DNA of 64,000 nt from Thermomicrobiales bacterium. Lineage in GTDB: Bacteria; Chloroflexota; Chloroflexia; Thermomicrobiales; UBA6265. Location of the stretch: assembly GCA_030447415.1 (NCBI GenBank), contig JAUJOZ010000006.1, forward strand, positions 1 through 64,000, in the 5' to 3' direction. The notes beneath the pieces were generated by a model. It did not search any database and was not told where the DNA came from. It saw only the letters and a list, made by a program, of their open reading frames with translations. The translations under genes were made by a program, and so were the position numbers. Of the stretch, positions 44,075 to 52,350 are shown piece by piece (positions within the stretch are counted from its first letter, which is position 1; each line of letters begins with the position of its first letter).

Positions 44075-44821
44075 ATGAGCGATTCACCGGCCAGGGGCCA
44101 GATCGTCGCCATGGGCGGCGGAGGGTTCTCGATGGAGCCGGAGAACCTGGCCCTGGACCGCTACGTCCTCGGTCTGGTAGGGCGGTCGGCGCCGCGGGTC
44201 TGCTTCGTCCCGACGGCGAGCGGTGACGCCAAGGACTATGTCGACCGCTTCTACGCCGCTTTTGAACGCCTTCCGTGCGTGCCCGCCCACCTCTCGCTCT
44301 TCGCCCCGCCGACCGATGATTTGCGCTCATGGGTCGGCGAGCAGGATGTCGTCTACGTCGGCGGCGGCAACACCCGCAACCTGCTGATCCTGTGGCGGGA
44401 GTGGGGACTCGACCAGGTGCTGCGGGAGGCATGGGAGCAGGGAAAGGTCCTCGCGGGGATCAGCGCCGGTTCGATCTGCTGGTTCGAGGAGGGCGTCACC
44501 GACTCGTGGCCGGGTCGGCTGTCGCCCCTGCCCTGCCTTGGCTTCCTGCCGGGGAGCAACTGCCCCCACTACGACGGCGAGGCCGAGCGGCGGCCCGCCT
44601 ATCATCGCCTCCTCGCCGCCGGCCTCATCGGTGACGGCTACGCCGCGGACGACGGAGTGGCCCTCCACTTCATCGGCACTCGCCTCGAGCGGATCGTCAG
44701 CTCGCGTCCCCAGGCGAAGGCGTACCGCGTGGAGCGGCGAGGGGAGCGCGTCATCGAGACGCCGCTCGACCCGGTCTACCTTGGCGGGGATGCCGACGCG
44801 GCCGAGCGAGCGCCGTTGTGA
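44075..44821 (+). CDS. Peptidase S51 (peptidase E-like)
   Basis: The product is 248 residues. It has the S51 pattern: DVVYVGGGNTRNLL, then GISAGSICWFEEG with the nucleophilic Ser, then PGSNCPHYDGEAERRPAYH with the His. Members are cytosolic and cleave Asp-X dipeptides or alpha-aspartyl bonds. This copy belongs to the branch with a C-terminal extension (LERIVSSRPQAKAYRVE). The start follows caggaggagaccgt. A GC hairpin-prone stretch follows the stop. Confidence 0.85.
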   Translation: MSDSPARGQIVAMGGGGFSMEPENLALDRYVLGLVGRSAPRVCFVPTASGDAKDYVDRFYAAFERLPCVPAHLSLFAPPTDDLRSWVGEQDVVYVGGGNTRNLLILWREWGLDQVLREAWEQGKVLAGISAGSICWFEEGVTDSWPGRLSPLPCLGFLPGSNCPHYDGEAERRPAYHRLLAAGLIGDGYAADDGVALHFIGTRLERIVSSRPQAKAYRVERRGERVIETPLDPVYLGGDADAAERAPL

Positions 44822-45011
44822 CATCAACGCGCGGCTCTCGGCTTTCAGGGGGCAGCGGTCGTCCTCGGCGCCCCCGTCCCGGGCTTGATGAAGACGCCAC
44901 GACCGGCTGACAGGTGACAGCTGATGACCGATCGCTAAGAGCTCAGGGCCGTCCGAGAACCGTCACCATCCGCCCGGGCACCGTGCCACGGGGGCGCGAG
45001 CGCGACCAAAG

Positions 45012-45290
45012 CCGCGATCTTCGGCTGGGAACCTTCCCTCTGGTCGAGATTTATCCCCATGCCCTGCGCTCAATGGATGCGGCGGAGGCGGCCGACGCGC
45101 AGGGTACGTTCCGGAGGATGTACGATGTTCCCTTCGCCCGCCAGCGACCGCCGGGGTCGCGGAGGATATCCACGCCGACGAGGCAGGTGCGGGCGGCGGC
45201 ACTCCGACGTTCTTCGTCGGCGGCTACCGTCATGACGCCTTCGCCGACCGGGAAACCCTGGTCGCCGCCATGTGGCGATGTGATTCGTAG
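45012..45290 (+). pseudogene. DsbA/NhaA-type thioredoxin-fold protein, decayed
   Basis: In one frame FPLVEIYPHALRSMDAAEAADAQGTF and MYDVPFARQ match the helical part of DsbA-like proteins (HPHA...AAEAA.AQG.FW.M...LF..Q). In the next frame GVAEDIHADEAGAGG, GTPTFFVGGYRHD and LVAAMW match the cis-Pro loop and C-terminus (GTPTFFVNG). The middle of about 40-50 residues is missing and the frame changes. The N-terminal CXXC region is not seen. The remains stop at 45290, directly upstream of the next gene. Confidence 0.7.
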
Positions 45291-45311
45291 ACCGTGATCC
45301 TCTGGAGACCC

Positions 45312-46691
45312 ATGACTAACCAGGCGCTTCCCCTCGACCTCGGTGACGGCCTCCTGCTCCGCGCGGCGACTCCCGCCGACGCCGAGGCGCTGGCCGCCTT
45401 CAATGCCGAGGTCCACCGCGAACCGGACGCGACCGAGCCGGACCACGCCCTCGCGGCCTGGACCCGGGACCTGCTGGAGCGACCCCACCCGACGTTCCGG
45501 CCTGATCTCTTCACAGTGGTGGAGGAGGCCCGAACCGAGAGGATCGTTGCCTCGCTCAACCTGATCCCGCAGACCTGGTCGTACGGCGGCGTCGAGTTCG
45601 GCGTTGGCCGGGTTGAGCTGGTCGGCACGCACCCCGACTACCGGCGGCGAGGACTCGTGCGGCGCCAGATGGACGTGGTCCACCGCTGGAGTGCCGACCT
45701 CGGTCATCTGGTGCAGGGGATCACGGGCATCCGCTGGTACTATCGCCAGTTCGGCTACGAGATGGCGCTGGCGCTCGACGGCGACCGGCGAGTGGCGGTA
45801 GGGCACGTGCCGACGCTGGCGGACGGGCAATCCGAGCCGTACCGGCTCCGCCCGGCGACGGCCGCGGACGTCCCGTTCCTGGCCGAGACCGACGCCCATG
45901 GGCGGAGTCGCTCCCTGGTCAGCTGCGTTCGCGACGACGCCCTCTGGCGCTATGAGGTCGACGGTCGGAGCGAGGACAGCTCGGTGCGCGGGGCGGTGGT
46001 GATCATCGAGGAGGCGGCCGACGCGGGGAAACCGGTCGGCTTCCTCGTTCACGTCCGGGGATTGTGGGCGTCGACGCTGTGGGTCAGCGTTTGGGAGTTG
46101 GCCCCCGGGGTGTCATGGCTGGCGGTCGCGCCCTCGGTCCTGCGCCACCTGCGCTTGGAGGGGGAGCGGTACGCGGCGACCGGCACCGTGCTCGATACCC
46201 CGCGGGCTGGTGGCGACGCGAAGCGGTCTCGGTTCGAGCGGATCGCCCTGGAGTTCGCCACCGACCACCCAGCCTACCGCGCGCTGCCCCGGCGGGCGCC
46301 GACCGGCGACAAGCCCTACGCCTGGTATCTCCGCGTCCCTGACCTCCCCGCTTTTGTCCGGCGCGTGGCACCGATCCTGGAAATGCGCCTCGCCGCGTCC
46401 GTCGCCGCCGGGCACACCGGCGACCTAACGCTGAACTTCTACCGGGATGGGCTGCGACTGTCGTTCGCGCAGGGGCGTCTCGCGGCGGCCGAAGCCTGGC
46501 GCGCCCCGGACCACGGGGGGGCGGGCGCGTCGTTCCCACCGTTGACGTTCCTCCACTTGCTCTTCGGGCACCGGTCGCTGGCCGAGCTGGAGCACCTCTT
46601 CGCCGACTGCCGCGCCAACACGGAGGAGGCGCAGGTGCTCCTCGACGCCCTCTTCCCCCCACAGCCGTCGCTCGTCCGGCCCGTCGCCTGA
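45312..46691 (+). CDS. Eis-like GNAT acetyltransferase
   Basis: The product is about 459 residues, far longer than a single GNAT domain. The N-terminal GNAT fold has VGRVELVGTHPDYRRRGLVRRQMDVV for acetyl-CoA. A second GNAT-like domain lies in the middle. The C-terminal 100 residues, with LTLNFYRDGLRLSFAQGRL and FLHLLFGHRSLAELEHLFADC, resemble the SCP2-like domain of Eis/enhanced-intracellular-survival acetyltransferases. Eis enzymes acetylate several amines of aminoglycosides. The real substrate is unknown. The ATG at 45312 follows ctggagaccc. Confidence 0.82.
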   Translation: MTNQALPLDLGDGLLLRAATPADAEALAAFNAEVHREPDATEPDHALAAWTRDLLERPHPTFRPDLFTVVEEARTERIVASLNLIPQTWSYGGVEFGVGRVELVGTHPDYRRRGLVRRQMDVVHRWSADLGHLVQGITGIRWYYRQFGYEMALALDGDRRVAVGHVPTLADGQSEPYRLRPATAADVPFLAETDAHGRSRSLVSCVRDDALWRYEVDGRSEDSSVRGAVVIIEEAADAGKPVGFLVHVRGLWASTLWVSVWELAPGVSWLAVAPSVLRHLRLEGERYAATGTVLDTPRAGGDAKRSRFERIALEFATDHPAYRALPRRAPTGDKPYAWYLRVPDLPAFVRRVAPILEMRLAASVAAGHTGDLTLNFYRDGLRLSFAQGRLAAAEAWRAPDHGGAGASFPPLTFLHLLFGHRSLAELEHLFADCRANTEEAQVLLDALFPPQPSLVRPVA

Positions 46692-46810
46692 ACCGGCGGG
46701 TGGCCGCCGCCTAAGCTCGAGACCGGCGCCTCGCGTAGCCTCCGCAGGGGCGAGAACCAGACCCGCGGCACGGCGAGCAACGTGCCGATGGCGCCGACCA
46801 CCAGGGCCGC

Positions 46811-47047
46811 TTGCAGCCCGACCGCCTCCCCAGCGCACCACACCGGCCGGCCAACGACCACCGCACCGTCATCAACGGCATCCTCTGGGTGCTTTGGATG
46901 GACGCCCGCTGTCGTTGCGCCCCCCACCGCGCCGGCTCGTGGACGACCGTCTCCAGCCGGTTTGACCGTTGGCAGCGGGCCGGAGTCCGGGACCGCCTCC
47001 TGGCGGAGTTGCCGCAGGGTGCGACCCCGGAGGGCGCTGGCGCCTGA
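46811..47047 (+). pseudogene. N-terminal relic of an IS5-family transposase
   Basis: RPANDHRTVINGILWVL, then SWTTVSSRFDRWQRAGV and DRLLAEL, are the N-terminal part of an IS5-type transposase. The normal RTGAPWRDLPERYG stretch is altered to WMDARCRCAPHRAG. The DDE-bearing C-terminal half is absent. A second degenerate copy of this type lies at 26871-27460. It gives no protein of value. Confidence 0.7.
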
Positions 47048-47207
47048 GGCGCCATCCGGCGCCTTTCGTCGCCCGCCGCACACGCCAGCACGCAGCGGAC
47101 CTCATCCGGCACCGGCGTAGCGGGGTTGCGGACCCACCCGGGTCGTAGACAACGGCGCAGCCAGGCGGCTCCCGCGACGAGCTCTGCGGCCAGAGGGCAG
47201 CGTCGCT

Positions 47208-48005
47208 TCAGACCGATGACGCCGTGAGCGCGACCCGCATGAAGCGCTCGATCATCGGGGTCACCTGCTCCGGCACCTCGAGCTGGTGGAAGTGCCCTGC
47301 CCCGACCGTCACCCCGATGTGGAGGTCCGGCTTGAGGGCAAGCAGCCGCGCCGGATCGTTGCTGCCCCCGGTCAGCGAGCGTAGGACCAACAGCGGCGCC
47401 TGGCCGAGCATCAGTGCGCCAACCCCGTTCCAGGCGGCGACGCCGCGGATGACCTTCGCCGCCACGTGCACGGGCACTGCGCACATCGTCTCGACGATCC
47501 AGCGCTTTCGGTCGGCATCGTCGGTGGCCAGGAACATGCCCTCGCCCTCGACCCACGCCCGCCTGACCGCCTCCCCGTCCGGGCCGTCGAGCTGCGCCGC
47601 GAACCCCTCGTAGACGCTGCGCGCCTCGGGCGTCGGGCTGATCGCCCCCGGGTCGACGGCGACGACCGCGGTCGGCAGCGACGGGTACCTAGCGGCGAGC
47701 TCGATTCCGATCATGCCGCCCAGGCTGTGGCCGACGACGACGGGCTTAGCAATCCCGACGTCCCGGCAGAGCCAGGCGACATCGTCGGCAAGGGTTGGGA
47801 TGTCGTAGCCGTCCTCGGGCCGGTCGCTGCTGCCGCAGCCGCGCAAATCGAGCGTCGCCACCGCGTGGGAGGCCTGAAAGTGGTCGACCTGCGGCTGGAA
47901 GAAGGTGTGGTCGCAACACCAGCCATGCACGAACACCAACGGCGGATCGCCTCGTCCCGCCTGCTCGTAGTACAGGCTCAGGCCATCCCGCTGCGCGTAC
48001 GGCAT
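47208..48005 (-). CDS. Alpha/beta hydrolase
   Basis: The product is 265 residues. LVFVHGWCCDHTFF (oxyanion HG), GHSLGGMIG (nucleophilic Ser) and an AGHFHQLEVPEQV end with the catalytic His belong to the alpha/beta hydrolase fold. The acidic member probably lies in the segment with KPDLHIG. The substrate (ester, epoxide or haloalkane) cannot be predicted. It starts with ATG at 48005 and has gccggaagg before it. It lies on the minus strand between the IS relic and an oxidoreductase. Confidence 0.85.
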   Translation of the reverse strand: MPYAQRDGLSLYYEQAGRGDPPLVFVHGWCCDHTFFQPQVDHFQASHAVATLDLRGCGSSDRPEDGYDIPTLADDVAWLCRDVGIAKPVVVGHSLGGMIGIELAARYPSLPTAVVAVDPGAISPTPEARSVYEGFAAQLDGPDGEAVRRAWVEGEGMFLATDDADRKRWIVETMCAVPVHVAAKVIRGVAAWNGVGALMLGQAPLLVLRSLTGGSNDPARLLALKPDLHIGVTVGAGHFHQLEVPEQVTPMIERFMRVALTASSV

Positions 48006-48267
48006 CTAGTGCTCCTTCCGGCCATGAAGAGGCTGCTGCCCGCATCATACCGGCTCCGCGACGGGCAGGGCGCGGGCGGGGCCGCGGGTCGGCGAGCAGC
48101 AGAGCGCGGTGGTCCTGGCTGCAGGCGCCGCCAGAACCACCACCCGGACCCCCTCGAAGGATGAGCGTGGCCCGAAGTCACCTGGGAACTGACGAGCGAG
48201 ATGGTCTGCCCGGGCTAGAGCTTGAGGAAGTCGGGGTGACGCCAGAGGCCGTCGCGCCGCGGGAGCC

Positions 48268-49551
48268 TCACCCCGCGCGTCCCCCCCGCCGGGCGAACCG
48301 CGCCGGGTCGAACGGGCCGAGCCCCTCCGGCGTCCGGCCCGTCGCGATCAGCTCGGCCACCGCCTCGCCGGTGGCGGGGGCGAGGGTCAGTCCGAGCATG
48401 GCGTGGCCGCTGGCGACGATCAGGTTGGCGAAGCCGGGCACCCGGCCGATGGCCGGCAGGCCGTCGGGGGTCATCGGCCGCATCCCCGTCCAGGGGGTGG
48501 CGACGGCAGGGTCGGCCGGCCACCCTTGCAGGTAGCGCGCCCCGGCCCGCGCGATGGCCATCAGCCGCCGGGGAGAGAGACGGTCGTTCACGCCCGAGAG
48601 CTCCATCGTGCCGGCGAGGCGGACGAGACCGTCGAGCGGCGTAACGGCGACGCGGACCTCGTGCAGGTAGAGGGCGCGGCGGACCGGCTGAGGAAGCGGG
48701 GGCGGCGGCGCGTAGTCGAGGCTGTACCCCTTCCCCGCCTCAATCGGGAAATCGCGGACGCCGGCCAGCCGCAGCACTCCGGGCGTCCATGCCCCGGCGC
48801 AGACGACGACTGCGTCCGCCGCGATTCGCCCGGCCGGAGTCTCGACCGCCGTCACCCGGTCCCCGCGGTGCTCGATTCCGATCACCGGCGTGTCGCCGCG
48901 GAGGTCCACTCCGTCCACCGTGAGGCGGGCCACCAGCCCGGCGACGAACGAGTCCGGCCGCACGTGCCGCTCCTGGGGCAAGTGGTAGCCCCCGACGACG
49001 GTGCCGGCCAGCGCCGGTTCCAGCTCGCGCATCGCCTCACCGTCCAGCGGCGTCGCCTCGTATCCGAAAGGTTGGAGTAGTTCCAGACCGCGCAGATCAC
49101 GCTCAAGCTCCGCCGGATCGAGGTAGGCAAAGACCAGACCGTCGGCGTGCTGCTCGAACGCGATGCCGTCCGCGCGATACGCGTCGAAGAGCGCCATCGT
49201 GCGACGGTTGAGGGCAGCGGTCGCTTCCAGCCCGGCGCGGTGGTCGCGGGCGTTGCAGCGGCGCCAGAAGGCGAGGAGCCAGCGCCCGAAGGCAGGGTCG
49301 GCCCGCGGCTGGATGTAGAGGGGGCTGGCAGGACGTAGCATCCAACGCAGCGAGGTCCGGGTCAGCCCCGGCGCCGGCACCGGTCCCGACAACGACGGCA
49401 CGATCCAGCCGGCGTTGCCGTGCGACGCGCCCGCACCCGGCCGCCCCGCGTCCAGCACGGTTACCGCGATGCCGTGCCGCCGCAGCGCGTACGCCGCACA
49501 CAACCCGACGACGCCCCCACCGACGATTACCACGTCCGAGCGGTCGGTCAT
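48268..49551 (-). CDS. FAD-dependent D-amino acid dehydrogenase-like oxidoreductase
   Basis: The product is about 427 residues. The FAD dinucleotide motif is VVIVGGGVVGLCAAYALRRHG, the ATG-like motif is DAVVVCAGAWTPGVL, and the C-terminal loop is WTGMRPMTPDGLPAIG, as in DadA/glycine-oxidase type enzymes. It should oxidise a D-amino acid or related amine, passing electrons to the membrane or to oxygen. The frame is open upstream by 10 codons; the ATG at 49551 begins the FAD motif. Short direct repeats (catcagcg) sit just upstream. Confidence 0.85.
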   Translation of the reverse strand: MTDRSDVVIVGGGVVGLCAAYALRRHGIAVTVLDAGRPGAGASHGNAGWIVPSLSGPVPAPGLTRTSLRWMLRPASPLYIQPRADPAFGRWLLAFWRRCNARDHRAGLEATAALNRRTMALFDAYRADGIAFEQHADGLVFAYLDPAELERDLRGLELLQPFGYEATPLDGEAMRELEPALAGTVVGGYHLPQERHVRPDSFVAGLVARLTVDGVDLRGDTPVIGIEHRGDRVTAVETPAGRIAADAVVVCAGAWTPGVLRLAGVRDFPIEAGKGYSLDYAPPPPLPQPVRRALYLHEVRVAVTPLDGLVRLAGTMELSGVNDRLSPRRLMAIARAGARYLQGWPADPAVATPWTGMRPMTPDGLPAIGRVPGFANLIVASGHAMLGLTLAPATGEAVAELIATGRTPEGLGPFDPARFARRGGRAG

Positions 49552-49630
49552 CAGCGCCCAACCATCAGCGACCCACCCCAACCATCAGCGATCGGCTGTC
49601 GCCCATCGCCGGGTCCGCGGCGATATAGTC

Positions 49631-49942
49631 TCACGACCTTTCATTGGTGGCCCCGGGCGGGAGCGGGACGGTGAAAACCCAGGGGCCGGGCCGGATGTGT
49701 TCGCCAAGGTCCTCGTCTGGCATCCAGTTGAACTGGCGCAGGCGCAGCTCCGGGACCTCCAATCGCAGCTCCTGAGGGACGGGGTTGAGCGCCGGCGTAA
49801 ATCCGTCGGCGGCGCGCCACTCGCGGTCGTCGTGGGCGACGAGCGGAACCTCGGATGACCGGTGCGTACCCGGGGGATGGGCCGGATCCGCGCCCCACCG
49901 CAACCGGCTGTGGACGAGGGAACCACGGGGGACAAGGTTCAC
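49631..49942 (-). CDS. Possible small protein downstream of the methyltransferase gene
   Basis: The product is about 103 residues from a GTG. The composition is ordinary, with many Pro and Leu (LNPVPQELRLEVPELRLRQ, EHIRPGPWVFTVPLPP), and it looks beta-rich. The frame is open for about 35 more codons upstream, overlapping the end of the methyltransferase gene, so the true start is unclear. The direction and 26-base spacing suggest an operon with the methyltransferase. No family was recognised. Confidence 0.4.
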   Translation of the reverse strand: MNLVPRGSLVHSRLRWGADPAHPPGTHRSSEVPLVAHDDREWRAADGFTPALNPVPQELRLEVPELRLRQFNWMPDEDLGEHIRPGPWVFTVPLPPGATNERS

Positions 49943-49968
49943 GAGCAGACTCCGGCCGGCGTCGACGG

Positions 49969-51312
49969 TCAGTCGTTCGCGCCAGCGCTGGACGCTCCCG
50001 GGCTTCCATCGTCCCAGGCGACGATTAGGCGGGTCCAGCGCTTGTCGATGGCGATTTCGTCCGCGGCCGGAGCGCGGGGGGTTGGCAAGGGATAGGCGCG
50101 GACGCGGAGACGCTCGTCGGTCGGACGGCCCGCGGCATCCCAGGCGGCGATCTCGGCGATGAGGAGCTCGGCGAGCCGGTCGTCCGAGCCGAAGCTGCGG
50201 GAGGCCAGCGGAAACGGGTGGGCGGCGGGGTCTACGACGCGCGATCGGTCGGCTTGGTACGCCAGGAGACAGAGGGCTGCCTCACCAACCAACCCCATCG
50301 TGAAGCGGTAGGCGTCGGGGGAACCGAAGAAGTCCGCCACCGCCGGGTGCCGGGCCATCTCGCCGTCGGCGCTCACCGTGCAGAAACCCGGCTGACGTAG
50401 GGCCAGCCAGAGGCCCAGACCCTGCCAAACGTCCCTCGGCGCGAGGTGGACGGGTACCGGGTGGTCTCGGCCGGGGCCGGTCAGCAGGGCGTAGAGCTCG
50501 GCGGCGTCGACCTGGGCTCGGTCCTCGCTCGAGATCGCCAAACCCGGGTCTGGGCCAAGCGTGACGTACGCTTCCGGCCCGGCGAAGGTGCCGCGCAACC
50601 GCATAAAAGCACAGGAGCTGACCGACACGCTCGCCAGGTGCGCTCCGTCTGGGGCGCCGGTGGGCTCGAACGCGACCGTCTTCTGCGCGCCGCGGAACCA
50701 CAAGGGGAGGAGCAGCCGCCCACCGGGCGCGAGTTGCTCGTGCCAGGCCGGCGCCACGTCCCACGCCCCGACCGTCAGGGCGATCCGGTCGTACGGCGCG
50801 GCGTCCGGGTAGCCGAGCCCACCGTCGCCTTTCACGACCCGCACCCGCTCAGGGCCGAGGCCAATCGTCGCCAGGTGCGACCGCGCCGCGGCCGCGATGT
50901 CGGCGTCGAGGTCGACCGTGACCACCGCACCGTCCGCGCCGGCGAGGTGGGCGAGGAGAGCGGCGTTGTAACCGGTGCCCGCCCCGATCTCCAGCACCCG
51001 GTGGCCGGGCCGGACGTCGAGTTGTTCGAGCATGATCGCCATCGCCGCGGGCTGGGACGACGAGCTGATCGCCACCCCATCCCGCCGCTTGGTCGGGATC
51101 GCCTCGTCCCGATACACCAGGTCGAGCGGCACGCCGGGCAGGAAGGGGTGACGCGGCACCGCCCGGAACGCCACCGCCACAGCCGGCGTTCGGATGCTGC
51201 CGTCGCGCTCCAACGCGTCGACCAGCCTCTGATGCAGCTCCGTGGCGCGGCTTGGGGAGGAAAGGTCGTTCATGCCGTCGCTACAGGCCGCGGCCCGAAT
51301 GCCCGCGAGCAT
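49969..51312 (-). CDS. PCMT-like methyltransferase with C-terminal extension (FxLD/peptide-maturation type)
   Basis: The product is up to 447 residues. The first about 210 are a protein-isoaspartate methyltransferase-like domain with VPRHPFLPG and the SAM motif VLEIGAGTGYNAALLAHLAG. The 200-residue C-terminal part, ending DKRWTRLIVAW, matches my memory of the extension of methyltransferases found with RiPP-type maturation systems (FxLD and ATP-grasp families). No ATP-grasp enzyme or clear precursor peptide lies here. The start is uncertain: the ATG at 51312 has aaggagg almost touching it; the ATG at 51273 has none. A zinc-ribbon gene ends 18 bases upstream. Confidence 0.75.
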   Translation of the reverse strand: MLAGIRAAACSDGMNDLSSPSRATELHQRLVDALERDGSIRTPAVAVAFRAVPRHPFLPGVPLDLVYRDEAIPTKRRDGVAISSSSQPAAMAIMLEQLDVRPGHRVLEIGAGTGYNAALLAHLAGADGAVVTVDLDADIAAAARSHLATIGLGPERVRVVKGDGGLGYPDAAPYDRIALTVGAWDVAPAWHEQLAPGGRLLLPLWFRGAQKTVAFEPTGAPDGAHLASVSVSSCAFMRLRGTFAGPEAYVTLGPDPGLAISSEDRAQVDAAELYALLTGPGRDHPVPVHLAPRDVWQGLGLWLALRQPGFCTVSADGEMARHPAVADFFGSPDAYRFTMGLVGEAALCLLAYQADRSRVVDPAAHPFPLASRSFGSDDRLAELLIAEIAAWDAAGRPTDERLRVRAYPLPTPRAPAADEIAIDKRWTRLIVAWDDGSPGASSAGAND

Positions 51313-51330
51313 TCCTCCTTGGCCCGAACG

Positions 51331-51642
51331 TCAGTCGATGTCGAACAGATCGCCAAGGAATGACCCGCGCCGCTTCCGCCGCGACGCGTGCCCGCCGTGC
51401 TCTGGCCGCCGGTGCTCGTCCCGATATTCTTCGCGATACTCAGGTCGGAAGGCTCCCGGCAGGGATTCTCGCTCCTGGTAGGGCTCAGGCTCGTCGCGGC
51501 CGAAGGCAATGGCCGTCCGATCGATGAGCTTGTCGAGCTCACCGCGATCGAGCCACACGCCGCGACACGTCGGGCAGTAGTCGATCTCGATGCCCTGGCG
51601 GTCGGCCATCTTCAGTTCCGTGCCATCCACTGGGCAGTTCAT
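51331..51642 (-). CDS. Zinc-ribbon (zf-TFIIB type) protein
   Basis: The product is 103 residues. MNCPVDGTELKM and IDYCPTCRGVWLDRGELDKLI form the two CxxC-type halves of a TFIIB-like zinc ribbon (the first is CPVDG). The C-terminal half is very charged (many Glu, Arg and His) and ends in GDLFDID. Members are small and poorly characterised. The start at 51642 follows gggggaagaagccca. It precedes the methyltransferase gene by 18 bases and may be co-transcribed. Confidence 0.75.
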   Translation of the reverse strand: MNCPVDGTELKMADRQGIEIDYCPTCRGVWLDRGELDKLIDRTAIAFGRDEPEPYQERESLPGAFRPEYREEYRDEHRRPEHGGHASRRKRRGSFLGDLFDID

Positions 51643-51728
51643 TGGGCTTCTTCCCCCGATCTCCATGATCAACTCGCGCTACCGTTCTGGGGACGCATTG
51701 GCTTCCCGGCAAAGGTATACAACGCCGG

Positions 51729-52235
51729 TCACCCATCGTCACCCGGCGGATCCGTCGTCATCAGCAGGAACTCGGTCTCCACGCCGCGCACGGCACTGGT
51801 GAATCGCGGCCCGGCGCGAAACCCGGCCCGCTCGTAGGCGCGGATCGCCCGGTCGTTGAAGGTTGCCACACTGAGGCGGAATTGCGCCGGTGCCGGCGTG
51901 ACGTGCGTCCGCGCATAGTCCAGTCCCGCCCGCACGAAGCTCTGTCCGAGCCCCCGGCCGGTCAGGTCCGGGCGCAACCCGAGCCCGATGTCAAGGGCAC
52001 CCTCGGCGTAGAGCCCTGCCCGGTGGCCGCCCGGTGTTTGGGCGCCTGGACCGAAGCTGAAGAACCCGAGGAGCTCTCCCGTCTCGTCCGTCGCCGCGAC
52101 GTAGGCCGGCAGCTCACCCAGGAGCTCCGCCAGGTCGTCCGGGGCGAGATCGTAGAAGGCGTACGCGCCTTCGTAGCGCCACTCCGTCATCGCCCGCGCA
52201 TCCGCCTCGGTCATCGGCCGGAACTCGAAGCGCAC
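51729..52235 (-). CDS. GNAT N-acetyltransferase
   Basis: The product is 168 residues. FRPMTEADARAMTEWRYEGAYAFYDL at the start, GLGLRPDLTGRGLGQSFV (acetyl-CoA loop) and FNDRAIRAYERAGF near the end are typical of the ribosomal-protein acetyltransferase-like group. The acceptor is unknown. It ends with PPGDDG. The short tandem repeat caggagt lies upstream of its start. Confidence 0.8.
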   Translation of the reverse strand: MRFEFRPMTEADARAMTEWRYEGAYAFYDLAPDDLAELLGELPAYVAATDETGELLGFFSFGPGAQTPGGHRAGLYAEGALDIGLGLRPDLTGRGLGQSFVRAGLDYARTHVTPAPAQFRLSVATFNDRAIRAYERAGFRAGPRFTSAVRGVETEFLLMTTDPPGDDG

Positions 52236-52350
52236 CGCAACCTCCGGGGTCAGGAGTCAGGAGTCAAGATCAGGACCAAGAACGGCGGCGCCGTTTCGGC
52301 GTGCGCGGCCAGGGTCCGCGGCAGTGGTTGGCATGGTGACCGGCGTCCGG

